This document shows, one piece after another, positions 41,215 to 50,170 of a stretch of DNA of 64,000 nucleotides. The stretch lies in assembly GCF_027980145.1 (NCBI RefSeq), contig NZ_JAMZNK010000023.1, forward strand, positions 17,891-81,890, given 5' to 3'. The stretch comes from Flavobacterium azizsancarii (GTDB lineage Bacteria; Bacteroidota; Bacteroidia; Flavobacteriales; Flavobacteriaceae). The position numbers were made by a program, and so were the translations under genes. The notes under the pieces were generated by a model. It was not told the origin of the DNA. It made no database searches and worked only from the letters and a program-made list of their open reading frames with translations. Position 1 is the stretch's first letter; every line of letters starts with the position of its first letter.

Positions 41215-42048
41215 TTATTTCGATTGTTTTTTCATTTCTTTTTCAATCATATCATAAAATTGATCGATTTTTGGCATAACAACAATACGAGTTCTTCTGT
41301 TACGAGCTCTGTCGTCCGGAGTATCATTAGCTACTAATGGTACATAAGAACTTCTACCAGCTGCGATTAATTTAGCAGGGTTAACTCCAAGATCATTTGT
41401 TAATACACGAACAATAGAAGTAGAACGTTTAACACTTAAATCCCAGTTGTCTAACAAAACTCCGTTGCTTTTGTAAGGAACGTTATCTGTGTGACCTTCA
41501 ACCATACATTCAAAATCAGGTTTGTCATTTACTACTTTTGCAACTTTAGCTAAAACACTTTTCGCTTTATCAGTTACATCATAGCTACCACTTTTAAATA
41601 ATAATTTATCTGCGATAGAAATAAATACTACACCTTTTTCAACATTGATTTCGATATCCGGATCGTTGATTCCAACAGCCCCTTTTAAACTTGTAACTAA
41701 TGCTAATGTTACACTGTCTTTCTTAGTTAATGCATCTTGCAATCTAGATATTTTTAAATCTTTTTCTTTTAAACTTTCTAAAGATTTTTCAAGATTCTCT
41801 GCTCCTTTAGTAGTCAATACTGTTAAGTCCTTAGAAGTACTTATTAAGTCTTGATTATGTGCTTTATAGCTTTCAGCTGTAGCTGCCAATCCTGCTTTTT
41901 CCTCTAAACAAGAATTTAGTTTTACGGTGCAAGAGTTTAATAAATCTTGGGTTTCTTTGTTCTTAGCTTCTAATGCTGCGTACTGCTTTTTCGATACACA
42001 CGAAGTTAAGGCCATTAATACTGATAGTGCGATTACTATTTTTCTCAT
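41215..42048 (-). CDS. OmpA-family outer-membrane lipoprotein
   Basis: A 277-residue lipoprotein. The lipobox places the acylated cysteine at C17 (LMALTSC). A coiled-coil region (about residues 20-115) leads to an OmpA/MotB-type peptidoglycan-binding domain near 150-265, with MVEGHTDNVPYKSNG, NWDLSVKRSTSIVRVL and DRARNRRTRIVVMP. It probably tethers the outer membrane to the cell wall. A -7 box lies upstream at 42085-42078. Confidence 0.92.
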   Translation of the reverse strand: MRKIVIALSVLMALTSCVSKKQYAALEAKNKETQDLLNSCTVKLNSCLEEKAGLAATAESYKAHNQDLISTSKDLTVLTTKGAENLEKSLESLKEKDLKISRLQDALTKKDSVTLALVTSLKGAVGINDPDIEINVEKGVVFISIADKLLFKSGSYDVTDKAKSVLAKVAKVVNDKPDFECMVEGHTDNVPYKSNGVLLDNWDLSVKRSTSIVRVLTNDLGVNPAKLIAAGRSSYVPLVANDTPDDRARNRRTRIVVMPKIDQFYDMIEKEMKKQSK

Positions 42049-42077
42049 AGGTATTATATTTAATTAAACGTTGATTA

Positions 42078-42085
42078 CAAATTTA
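42078..42085 (-). promoter_or_regulatory. Probable -7 box of the OmpA-like gene
   Basis: TAAATTTG on the minus strand, 29 bases before the start codon. It overlaps the stop of the glycosyltransferase gene; no TTG is found at the usual spacing. Confidence 0.35.
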
Positions 42086-43099
42086 GTTCTTAATATTTTG
42101 ATTACTGTTAAAGATTTCTTTAAAAACGAGCAATTTCTTTATGTAATACAAGTAAACGACACTTTTTACGGTATAGTATTTTTGTATTTGAAAATCTTTG
42201 CGTTCCCTCAGATATTTTAAAGATATACAATAAAATGAAAAATGCGCTTTTAGGATTGCGAAAGTATGTTTGAATTTTCCTTGTGTAAGAAAACGGATAC
42301 CTGCGATACCATCTAAAACCATTCTGAAGAAAATAACAAAAAACAAACCTTTTTTAGGCAAATTTTTGACAAGCATCAATAATGAATTTCTAAAATTCAA
42401 ATATGTTTTTTTAGGATTTCCGTGTTGCAGGGTTGCACCTCCAACATGATAAACAGTCGATCCTGAGTTGTATTTGATGATATGCCCCTCGTTTGATGCG
42501 CGCCAGCATAAATCGATTTCTTCCTGATGCGCAAAAAAGCTTTCATCAAAACCTCCTAATTCACGATATACTTCACTTCTAATAAAAAAGCAAGCGCCTG
42601 AAGCCCAGAAGAGCTCACAATCATTGTATTGACCATTGTCCTTTTCAATAGTATCAAAAACACGACCGCGGCAAAACGGAAAACCATACTTATCTATAAA
42701 TCCTCCGGCAGCACCGGCATATTCAAAGTATTCCTTATTTTTAAAATCAAGAATTTTAGGCTGAATTATAGCAGTTTGCTTTTCACTATCAAAAGTTTCA
42801 ATAATGGGTTTCAGCCAGTTTTCAGTTACTTCAATATCTGAATTTACCAAGGCATAAATTTCAGCATCAATATGTTGTAAAGCATCATTATAGCCTTTTG
42901 CAAAGCCATGATTACCAGTGTTTACAACTATTTTAATGGTAGGAAAATTTAATTTGATAAAGTTTATAGAATCGTCTGTCGAAGCATTATCAGCGACATA
43001 GATTTGGGCACCTTCTGAAAACTGAACAATTGAGGGTAAAAATTGTTCCAGCAATTTTACTCCATTCCAATTTAAAATGACAACAGCTATTTTATTCAA
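42083..43099 (-). CDS. Family 2 glycosyltransferase
   Basis: A GT-A fold glycosyltransferase of 338 residues, similar to rhamnosyl- or galactofuranosyl-transferase-like members of GT2. The start VVILNWNGVKLLEQFLPSI is typical, the metal-site acidic motif lies in YALVNSDIEV, and the acceptor region has GGFDESFFAHQEEIDLCWRA. A hydrophobic stretch near residues 245-265 may contact the membrane. It likely adds sugars to a surface glycan; donor and acceptor are unknown. Confidence 0.92.
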   Translation of the reverse strand: MNKIAVVILNWNGVKLLEQFLPSIVQFSEGAQIYVADNASTDDSINFIKLNFPTIKIVVNTGNHGFAKGYNDALQHIDAEIYALVNSDIEVTENWLKPIIETFDSEKQTAIIQPKILDFKNKEYFEYAGAAGGFIDKYGFPFCRGRVFDTIEKDNGQYNDCELFWASGACFFIRSEVYRELGGFDESFFAHQEEIDLCWRASNEGHIIKYNSGSTVYHVGGATLQHGNPKKTYLNFRNSLLMLVKNLPKKGLFFVIFFRMVLDGIAGIRFLTQGKFKHTFAILKAHFSFYCISLKYLRERKDFQIQKYYTVKSVVYLYYIKKLLVFKEIFNSNQNIKN

Positions 43100-43128
43100 A
43101 AGTAATTTTATTAATTTTTAGTATTATT

Positions 43129-43575
43129 TTATTCGTTATAATCTGGCAAATTTCTTAAAAAGAGATATTTTTCATTTTCAAAATCCATTTGACAATAAAA
43201 ATGATTCAGACCGTTTGTAACATTCAAAAATCGTGCCTGCATTGTCATATTATAACGGGCAATCTGATCAAAAGTTGCCTGAGAAATTTTTACACTAGGC
43301 GCTTTACATTCTACCAATATATGTATAGAGCCATCAGTATTAAAGACTACAACATCGTATCTTTTTCTTAATCCGTTGACTGTTAAAACTTTTTCGACGT
43401 TGATTAAGGATTTAGGGTACTTTTTTTCGTCAATTAAATAATGAACGACATGCTGACGCACCCATTCCTCCGGAGTAAGAATGATAAATTTTTTCCTGAT
43501 TTCATCAAAAATAGACACTTTATTTTCGCTATTTTTGAATCGGAAAGTATAAGAAGGAAAATTTAATTGCTGCAT
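43129..43575 (-). CDS. Stand-alone HsdR N-terminal-type nuclease domain protein
   Basis: A 148-residue protein from ATG 43575 (MQQLNFPSY) matching the HSDR_N_2 domain, the PD-(D/E)xK nuclease part of type I restriction subunits. The key residues are visible as RYDVVVF (Asp) and ILVECKAP (Glu-x-Lys). No helicase or modification genes accompany it, so it is not a restriction system. From memory, a gene of this kind is regularly found next to holA in Bacteroidota, which points to a housekeeping role, still unknown. An ATG at 43608 is possible but adds nothing conserved. Confidence 0.85.
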   Translation of the reverse strand: MQQLNFPSYTFRFKNSENKVSIFDEIRKKFIILTPEEWVRQHVVHYLIDEKKYPKSLINVEKVLTVNGLRKRYDVVVFNTDGSIHILVECKAPSVKISQATFDQIARYNMTMQARFLNVTNGLNHFYCQMDFENEKYLFLRNLPDYNE

Positions 43576-43670
43576 AGCGCAAAAATATAAAATAGTTTGA
43601 GGTTTCAAATTAAAGTTTTAACTAATTGAAGCCAGAATGTGAAACCCCAAACTTGAAATAAGATTATTGA

Positions 43671-44675
43671 ATGGACGAAGTTGTAAAAATTGTTAATGAT
43701 ATCAAGGCCGGAAATATAAAACCAATTTATTTTTTAATGGGTGAGGAACCTTATTACATAGATAAATTATCAGAGTATATTGAGCAGAACGTACTTTCGG
43801 AAGAAGAAAAAGGATTCAATCAAACGGTATTATACGGAAGAGATGTTTCTGTAGAAGATATCGTTTCAACGGCTAAGCGCTATCCTATGATGTCTGATCG
43901 CCAGGTTGTTATTGTAAAAGAAGCACAGGATTTATCGAGAACAATTGATAAAATAGAATCGTATGTAAATAATCCAATGGAATCTACGGTTTTGGTTTTT
44001 TGCTACAAATACAAGACACTTGATAAACGTAAAAAAGTAACCAAACTACTAGCTCAAAAAGGAATCGTTTACGAAAGTAAAAAATTATACGAAAACCAGG
44101 TTGGTGACTGGATAAAGCGTGTTCTTGCTGGTAAAAAATATACAATCGATCCCAAGGCAAACGCTATGTTGGTTGAATTTTTAGGTACAGATTTAAGTAA
44201 AATTAATAATGAACTGGAGAAATTACAGATTATTTTACCTCAGGGAACTGTAATTACACCACAACATATCGAGGAAAATATTGGTTTCAGTAAGGATTAT
44301 AATGTGTTCGAACTTCGAAAAGCAATTGGCGAACGCAATCAGCTTAAAGCATATAAAATAGCAGAAAATTTTGCACATAATCCTAAAGAATATCCATTAG
44401 TGATGACAACCGGATTGGTCTTTGGTTTTTTTATTCAGCTTTTAAAATATCATGGACTCAAGGATAAAAACCCCAAAAATGTAGCCACAGTTATTGGTGT
44501 AAATCCATATTTTTTAAAAGAATATGATTTAGCCATAAAAAACTACCCAATGCGAAAAGTGAGTCAGATTATAGGAGCTTTGCGTGATGTCGATGTGAAA
44601 AGTAAAGGAGTGGGAGCAAATGCTTTGTCCCAAGGAGATTTATTAAAAGAAATGCTGTATAAAATATTTAATTAA
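43671..44675 (+). CDS. holA: DNA polymerase III subunit delta
   Basis: The clamp-loader delta subunit (334 residues) that opens the sliding clamp. The N-terminal part has IKPIYFLMGEEPYYIDKLSEYI, followed by the degenerate AAA+ fold and the C-terminal collar domain (KDYNVFELRKAIGERNQLKAYKIAE). It is divergent from the HsdR-N-like gene, with 95 bases between them, and followed by a small membrane protein. Confidence 0.94.
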   Translation: MDEVVKIVNDIKAGNIKPIYFLMGEEPYYIDKLSEYIEQNVLSEEEKGFNQTVLYGRDVSVEDIVSTAKRYPMMSDRQVVIVKEAQDLSRTIDKIESYVNNPMESTVLVFCYKYKTLDKRKKVTKLLAQKGIVYESKKLYENQVGDWIKRVLAGKKYTIDPKANAMLVEFLGTDLSKINNELEKLQIILPQGTVITPQHIEENIGFSKDYNVFELRKAIGERNQLKAYKIAENFAHNPKEYPLVMTTGLVFGFFIQLLKYHGLKDKNPKNVATVIGVNPYFLKEYDLAIKNYPMRKVSQIIGALRDVDVKSKGVGANALSQGDLLKEMLYKIFN

Positions 44676-44742
44676 GCCGTGAAAATTCACGATATTTGCA
44701 TCTCTGAAAAAATTACTACTTTAAAATAATAATTACACAATT

Positions 44743-44925
44743 ATGGGAATGAATAAAAATACCGTTTTAGGATGGGCTACTTTTATAATGGTACTTATGG
44801 GATTGTTACTTATAGGTCTTGGTGCTTTTAGATATAGAGACGTATCTGGTTGGGGATTTGTAGCAGTTGGTGTTGGTTTCTTTGCTAATGCCTGGGTTTT
44901 TAATGCTTTAAAAGGTAGAGTTTAA
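44743..44925 (+). CDS. Small membrane protein (CAL67264-like)
   Basis: A 60-residue protein with two hydrophobic helices: NKNTVLGWATFIMVLMGLLL and WGFVAVGVGFFANAWVF, joined by a short RYRD loop. It matches what I recall as the CAL67264 family of Bacteroidota membrane proteins, whose function is unknown. ATG 44749 is an alternative start. It lies between holA and ettA, all on the plus strand. Confidence 0.8.
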   Translation: MGMNKNTVLGWATFIMVLMGLLLIGLGAFRYRDVSGWGFVAVGVGFFANAWVFNALKGRV

Positions 44926-44989
44926 TCAAGTTTCAATTGCAATACAGATCAAATAGAAAATAAATAATTAAAAATTAAAAATAAATAGA

Positions 44990-46681
44990 ATGTCAGACGA
45001 TAAGAAAGTAATTTTCTCAATGCAAAAATTGAGCAAAACCTATCAGGGAGCAGATAAGCCAGTGCTTAAAAACATTTACTTGAGCTTCTTTTATGGTGCT
45101 AAAATTGGTATTCTTGGACTTAATGGTTCAGGAAAATCTTCTTTATTAAAGATTATCGCAGGAGTTGATAAAAATTATCAGGGAGATGTTGTTTTTCAAC
45201 CTGGATATACTGTAGGTTATTTAGAGCAAGAACCAATTCTTGATGATTCTAAAACTGTAATCGAAATTGTTCGTGAAGGAGCTGCCGAAACTATCGCAGT
45301 TTTAGAAGAATACAATCAAATAAATGATTTATTTGGTCTTCCTGAAAATTACGAAGATCAGGATAAAATGGATAAATTGATGGACCGTCAAGCGGCGTTA
45401 CAAGACAAAATTGATGCTCTTGGTGCTTGGGAAATCGATACTAAACTTGAAATTGCAATGGATGCGTTGCGTACTCCGGAAGGTGATACGCCTATTAAAA
45501 ACCTTTCAGGAGGTGAGCGCCGTCGTGTAGCTTTATGTCGTTTGTTATTGCAACAACCGGATGTATTATTGCTTGATGAGCCTACTAACCACCTTGATGC
45601 TGAATCTGTTCTTTGGTTAGAGCAACACTTGGCACAATATGCAGGAACTGTTATTGCTGTAACACACGATAGATACTTCCTTGATAATGTGGCAGGTTGG
45701 ATTTTAGAGCTTGACAGAGGAGAAGGTATTCCGTGGAAAGGAAATTATTCTTCCTGGTTAGACCAAAAATCAAGCCGTATGGCGCAAGAAGAAAAAGTAG
45801 CTTCTAAACGTAGAAAAACTTTAGAACGTGAGTTGGACTGGGTTCGTCAAGGAGCAAAAGGCCGTCAAACAAAGCAAAAAGCACGTTTACAGAATTACGA
45901 TAAATTATTAAATGAAGACCAAAAACAATTGGATGAAAACTTGGAAATCTACATTCCAAATGGTCCACGTTTAGGAACAAATGTTATAGAAGCTAAAAAT
46001 GTTGCCAAAGCTTTTGGAGATAAATTATTATATGATAATTTGAATTTTACTTTGCCACAAGCTGGAATTGTTGGAATTATCGGACCAAACGGTGCTGGTA
46101 AATCTACGATTTTCAGAATGATTATGGGAGAAGAAAAAACAGATAGCGGAGAATTTTCAGTTGGTGAAACTGTAAAAATCGCTTATGTAGATCAATCACA
46201 CTCTAACATTGATCCAAATAAATCTATTTGGGAAAACTTTGCCGATGGTCAGGAATTAGTAATGATGGGCGGAAAACAAGTTAACTCAAGAGCTTATTTG
46301 TCACGTTTTAACTTTGGTGGAGGCGAGCAAAATAAAAAAGTGTCAATGTTATCTGGTGGAGAACGTAACCGTTTACACCTAGCAATGACATTAAAAGAAG
46401 AAGGAAACGTACTTTTACTGGATGAGCCTACGAATGATCTGGACGTAAACACACTTCGTGCACTAGAAGAAGGTTTAGAGAATTTTGCAGGTTGTGCCGT
46501 AATTATTTCGCACGACAGATGGTTCTTAGACAGAATTTGTACGCACATTTTAGCTTTCGAAGGAGATTCTGAAGTGTACTATTTCGAAGGAGGTTTCTCT
46601 GAATATGAAGAAAACAAAAAGAAACGTTTAGGTGGTGATTTAACTCCAAAACGTTTGAAATACAGAAAGTTGATTAGATAA
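44990..46681 (+). CDS. ettA: Energy-dependent translational throttle protein EttA (ABC-F)
   Basis: A cytoplasmic ABC-F ATPase of 563 residues that binds the ribosomal E site and gates translation according to ATP/ADP. Two ATPase domains are seen, with Walker A GLNGSGKSS and GPNGAGKST and signatures LSGGERRR and LSGGERNR. The linker between them (PtIM region) is rich in basic residues (REL..VRQGAKGRQTKQKARL). Length and motifs match EttA and not resistance-type ABC-F proteins. Confidence 0.94.
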   Translation: MSDDKKVIFSMQKLSKTYQGADKPVLKNIYLSFFYGAKIGILGLNGSGKSSLLKIIAGVDKNYQGDVVFQPGYTVGYLEQEPILDDSKTVIEIVREGAAETIAVLEEYNQINDLFGLPENYEDQDKMDKLMDRQAALQDKIDALGAWEIDTKLEIAMDALRTPEGDTPIKNLSGGERRRVALCRLLLQQPDVLLLDEPTNHLDAESVLWLEQHLAQYAGTVIAVTHDRYFLDNVAGWILELDRGEGIPWKGNYSSWLDQKSSRMAQEEKVASKRRKTLERELDWVRQGAKGRQTKQKARLQNYDKLLNEDQKQLDENLEIYIPNGPRLGTNVIEAKNVAKAFGDKLLYDNLNFTLPQAGIVGIIGPNGAGKSTIFRMIMGEEKTDSGEFSVGETVKIAYVDQSHSNIDPNKSIWENFADGQELVMMGGKQVNSRAYLSRFNFGGGEQNKKVSMLSGGERNRLHLAMTLKEEGNVLLLDEPTNDLDVNTLRALEEGLENFAGCAVIISHDRWFLDRICTHILAFEGDSEVYYFEGGFSEYEENKKKRLGGDLTPKRLKYRKLIR

Positions 46682-46701
46682 TAATTTCTGATTAAAAGTA
46701 A

Positions 46702-46736
46702 AAGCCTCAAGTTCTTAGAATTTGAGGCTTTTTTTT
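46702..46736 (+). terminator. ettA terminator
   Basis: A 9-bp AAGCCTCAA stem extended by inner pairs, followed by eight T, 20 bases after the ettA stop. Confidence 0.8.
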
Positions 46737-46784
46737 ATTTTTAATGATTTATTCGAAAAGTAATGTCCGTAATATTTCACGAAG

Positions 46785-46880
46785 AATTAGGAGCTATTTC
46801 CTGCTATTCACTACAATTTTTTTATTTTTAAAGAAAAAACAAAAAGGATTTTCGTTTCTATCAAGGCTAGGGCAGTCGTT
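46785..46880. repeat. Probable dispersed intergenic repeat
   Basis: A block with GAGCTATTTCCTGCTATTC near the start and CGTTTCTATCAAGGCTAGG near the end, enclosing an A/T-rich hairpin-like centre. From memory, very similar blocks recur between genes in many Flavobacteriaceae. An open frame across it (46744-46947) does not look like a protein. The rest of the gap to 47060 shows no gene. Confidence 0.5.
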
Positions 46881-47060
46881 TTCAAAAGAAATTTTATTTT
46901 TTTTACAATTCTGTCAGACTGAACAGAGTCAAAGTTCCGCAAAGTAAATCATAAAGTGAATTTTATTAAAGAATTACTAACTAAGCTTTCTCGTTCGAGA
47001 TCACAAAAACAAAAAATCTGTACAAACCTGTTCAACCCGTAAAATCCGTGTGCCAACTTT

Positions 47061-47477
47061 TTATAAAAATTTAGCCTTCAATTCCGGAGTAGGAATCATG
47101 CAGCTTTCTTTCTTGCCATACCATTTGTATCGATTTTTAGCAATATAATCATAGACATAATTTCTAAACTTCTCAGGGAAAATTTTAAAAACAAACATCA
47201 GATTATAAAAACCTCCTAAATTTTTTGCAATTTCTAAAACTGCTGAAGATTTGTAATAATAAGCTACTCCGGGATTGTATAAAATAATACTATCAATTTT
47301 TTTTTGATCAACACCAATATAATTGGAAATTTCAATTCCTAATTCTGATTGCAAGGCCACAAATCTAAAAATATCCTTTTTATCATTTTTTATAATAAAC
47401 TGGACCGCGCCGTTGCATAAATTACAAACACCGTCGAATAGGATTATTTTTTTGTTTTTTAGAAGATTGTCCTGCAT
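47061..47477 (-). CDS. DCC-family thiol-disulfide oxidoreductase-like protein (DUF393)
   Basis: A 138-residue DUF393 protein named after its conserved DxxCxxC motif, seen here as LFDGVCNLCNGAVQFII near residue 20, followed by FRFVALQSELG and the C-terminal ARG/LYS-rich segment RYKWYGKKESC. A thioredoxin-like redox role is suggested for the family, not proven. No signal peptide. It stands alone between two repeat-bearing gaps. Confidence 0.9.
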   Translation of the reverse strand: MQDNLLKNKKIILFDGVCNLCNGAVQFIIKNDKKDIFRFVALQSELGIEISNYIGVDQKKIDSIILYNPGVAYYYKSSAVLEIAKNLGGFYNLMFVFKIFPEKFRNYVYDYIAKNRYKWYGKKESCMIPTPELKAKFL

Positions 47478-47512
47478 TTGGAAAATTTCAAGTTCAAGGT
47501 TTCAGGTTTTTT

Positions 47513-47545
47513 AGCTTTGTCAAAGTTGTGAACTTTGACAAAGCT
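47513..47545. repeat. Perfect 15-bp palindrome
   Basis: Two 15-base arms (half-site AGCTTTGTCAAAGTT) around a 3-base loop, in the gap between the DCC gene and mutS2. It resembles the palindrome at 19185 in form but not in sequence. Confidence 0.65.
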
Positions 47546-47554
47546 TTCCGCATA

Positions 47555-47660
47555 GTTGTTATTTCGAGGAACGAGAAATTATACGCGTAACTCTAAAAAG
47601 ATTAGCAATCCTCTTTTACGGAGTTTTATGTGTAATTTCTCCATCGTGAGATGATAACGA
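47555..47660. repeat. Imperfect long palindrome, ATTTCTC type
   Basis: Arms of about 39 bases (47555-47593 and roughly 47622-47660) pair imperfectly and carry a GAGAAATTA/TAATTTCTC core. A half-copy of the same type (ATGTGTGATTTCTCCTTAGTC) lies near 50950-50970. From memory such arms recur in flavobacterial intergenic DNA. The remaining gap to 47899 holds nothing that I can recognise. Confidence 0.5.
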
Positions 47661-47899
47661 CTGTAATAATTGTAATCTTTAATTAGTTTTTGTTAAATAT
47701 GTTTTATTTATCGATAAAATAAAATCCATAATTTTTACCAATCACAAACAGCTTTCATAAATTATTTTTAAGCGCTTTTTAAAAAATAACCATCTTCATA
47801 ATTGTCTTTTTGAAAATGTTTGCTAAAATCGCTTTATTTTAATTTTTGATGTTTTATTACGTTTTTAGTAACTGAAAACTGCTACTAAAAACTTAAAAC

Positions 47900-50065
47900 T
47901 TATTTCTTTGCAGCTTCAACCAATTCCAATTCATCCAAACTTACCTTTGAAGTGAAAATTCCATAATTAACAGTTGCCTTATTTTTTTCGATCGAATCAA
48001 TACTTCCAACAGATCTTCCGTCGAGCATTCTTACTCTGTCGCCAACTTTTAAAATTGGTTTTGGTTTTTCGATTACAGGTTTAAGTTTTTTCTCTTTTTT
48101 CTCTTTTCGAATTTCTTCCACCTGAACAGAGACTTCTGCGATAACTTCTTTTTTCTTTTCGGTTATGGCTTTGGCTTCTTTTGGAGTTGCTTTTTTGCGT
48201 TTTGAATTTTCAATTTCTATAATTTTCAAAAATTCTCCAAGCAATTCTTTTTTATTTTTATTGTTGAAATATTTCTCTGAGATATCTTCTATTTTCTGAC
48301 CAATATAAATTGTCTTTTGATTACTATCATATAATTCCTGATAGCTTTCTAATTTCTGTTTGATTTTTACATTGATGTTTTCCATCTTTTTGCTTTCCTC
48401 TCGCGCCCTGGTTTCTTCTTCTTTTAAATTGATCGAAGTTTTTTCAAGCTTAGAACGCTCTTTCTGAAGTGTTGCAATCGTTTTATCAAAACGGACTTTT
48501 CCAACTTCAATTTTCTTTTTGGCACGATTAATCAAACCAAACGGAATGCCATTTTTTAAGGCAACTTCAAATGTAAACGAACTACCAGCCTGACCTAAAG
48601 CAAGTTTGTACATTGGTTCAAGCGATTTTTCATCAAACATCATATTCGCATTTGTGGCAAAAGGCAATTCATTTGCCAGAATTTTCAAATTTGAATAATG
48701 CGTTGTGATAATTCCAAAAGCTTCACGATGATAAAATTCTTCCAGGAAAATCTCAGCCAAAGCCCCACCTAATTCCGGATCAGAACCTGTACCAAATTCA
48801 TCAATCAAAAACATGGTTTTCTTGTTGCATTTCTTCAGGAAATAATTCATGTTTTTTAATCGGTAACTATAAGTACTCAGATGATTTTCAATAGATTGAT
48901 TGTCACCAATATCTGTTAGGATCCTGTCGAACAAAAAAGTTTCACTTCGTTCATGCACCGGAATCAACATTCCTGATTGCAGCATCAATTGTAATAAACC
49001 AACTGTTTTAAGCGAAATTGTTTTTCCTCCAGCATTTGGTCCTGAAATTACAATGATTCGATTATCTTGTTTTAATTCAATAGTTTGCGGATGTGTAATT
49101 TCGTTTTTTTGCTTGTTATTCAAGTACAGAATAGGATGGTACGCTTCTCTAAAGAATAATCTGCGTTCTTCTGTAATTGTAGGTAATATTCCGTTGATTC
49201 TGTTGGCGTATTTTGCTTTTCCGGCAACTACATCAATGTCACTCAAAAACTCCTGATACTCAATTAATATTGGTAAAAACGGACGAATAGCGTTTGATAA
49301 TTGTTTTAAAATCCGGGTAATTTCTTCTTTTTCCTCGTATTCAAGATTGGCTAGTTCTCTCGAATATTGCAATGTGGTTTCCGGTTCGATATAAGCAATA
49401 CTTCCGGTTTTAGAACTTCCTAAAATAGAACCTTTTACTTTACGGCGATACATGGCCAGGACTGCCAAAACCCTACGGTTTTGAACAAAGCTTTCTTTGA
49501 TGTCATCAAGATATCCAAGGCTGTTATATTGCGTTAATGCGACCCCAAAACTTTGATTTACTTTGCCGCGAACGATATTCATATTCTGGCGAATACTCAG
49601 TAAAGCGGGCGAAGCGTTGTCTTTGATTTCTCCGTATTTATCAACAATAGCGTCAATTAAAGAAACAATGTCTTTCGTGTATTCAACTCTCGAAGCTCTT
49701 GCATTTAGATTTGGGTAATAATCGTCGAATTTTTTAAAAAAAGTCAACAACACATTTGCAGTTGTTGAGAGAGTAGCTATTTTTCTAAAGCTGCCTACTT
49801 CCAGAAAACTATCTTCTATTGCAAGGAATTTGATTTCGTGAGTAATCGCGTCAAACCCATGATTGGGAATGGCGTTATTATTTTCAAAAGACGAAACATA
49901 CTCAGATGTTTGCATCAAAGCCTGCATCAAAGTTTCTTTATCTCTGAAAGGAGTTATTTTTAAAGCTTTTTCTTTTCCTATGTCAGTATTACAGCCTGCC
50001 GAAATGGTTTCGAGCACTGTTGGGAATTGTAAATCTTGTAATGTTTTTTCGGTAATAGATATCAT
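47900..50065 (-). CDS. mutS2: MutS2-type ATPase without Smr domain
   Basis: A MutS-superfamily ATPase of 721 residues. The core domain and clamp regions lead to Walker A GPNAGGKT (342-349) and the DEFGTGSDPELGG Walker B region near residue 420, followed by a long coiled coil with many Lys/Glu residues (about 520-660). The C-terminus ends in a small KOW-like fold (LKVGDRVRMLDGRSVGSIDSI) with no Smr endonuclease domain. MutS2 acts on recombination intermediates or rescues collided ribosomes in other bacteria; the missing Smr domain makes a nuclease role unlikely here unless a separate Smr protein helps. Confidence 0.9.
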   Translation of the reverse strand: MISITEKTLQDLQFPTVLETISAGCNTDIGKEKALKITPFRDKETLMQALMQTSEYVSSFENNNAIPNHGFDAITHEIKFLAIEDSFLEVGSFRKIATLSTTANVLLTFFKKFDDYYPNLNARASRVEYTKDIVSLIDAIVDKYGEIKDNASPALLSIRQNMNIVRGKVNQSFGVALTQYNSLGYLDDIKESFVQNRRVLAVLAMYRRKVKGSILGSSKTGSIAYIEPETTLQYSRELANLEYEEKEEITRILKQLSNAIRPFLPILIEYQEFLSDIDVVAGKAKYANRINGILPTITEERRLFFREAYHPILYLNNKQKNEITHPQTIELKQDNRIIVISGPNAGGKTISLKTVGLLQLMLQSGMLIPVHERSETFLFDRILTDIGDNQSIENHLSTYSYRLKNMNYFLKKCNKKTMFLIDEFGTGSDPELGGALAEIFLEEFYHREAFGIITTHYSNLKILANELPFATNANMMFDEKSLEPMYKLALGQAGSSFTFEVALKNGIPFGLINRAKKKIEVGKVRFDKTIATLQKERSKLEKTSINLKEEETRAREESKKMENINVKIKQKLESYQELYDSNQKTIYIGQKIEDISEKYFNNKNKKELLGEFLKIIEIENSKRKKATPKEAKAITEKKKEVIAEVSVQVEEIRKEKKEKKLKPVIEKPKPILKVGDRVRMLDGRSVGSIDSIEKNKATVNYGIFTSKVSLDELELVEAAKK

Positions 50066-50088
50066 TTATATCGTAAGTTGTAAAGGTT

Positions 50089-50096
50089 CAAAGTTA
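50089..50096 (-). promoter_or_regulatory. Probable mutS2 -7 box
   Basis: TAACTTTG on the minus strand, 23 bases before the start codon. No TTG is found at the usual distance. Confidence 0.35.
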
Positions 50097-50170
50097 CAAA
50101 GTTTTAGAACGAAATGATACTATTAATTAGTACTTTGAAAAAAACTTTGCGTATTTTGTAATAAATTGTA

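Noticed and set aside
43129..43575. Considered as part of a type I restriction system
   Set aside because: No HsdM, HsdS or helicase part is present, and the gene sits between core genes.
46744..46947. Plus-strand open frame of 67 codons after ettA
   Set aside because: It lies on the intergenic repeat block at 46785-46880; its residues reflect repeat DNA, not a conserved protein.
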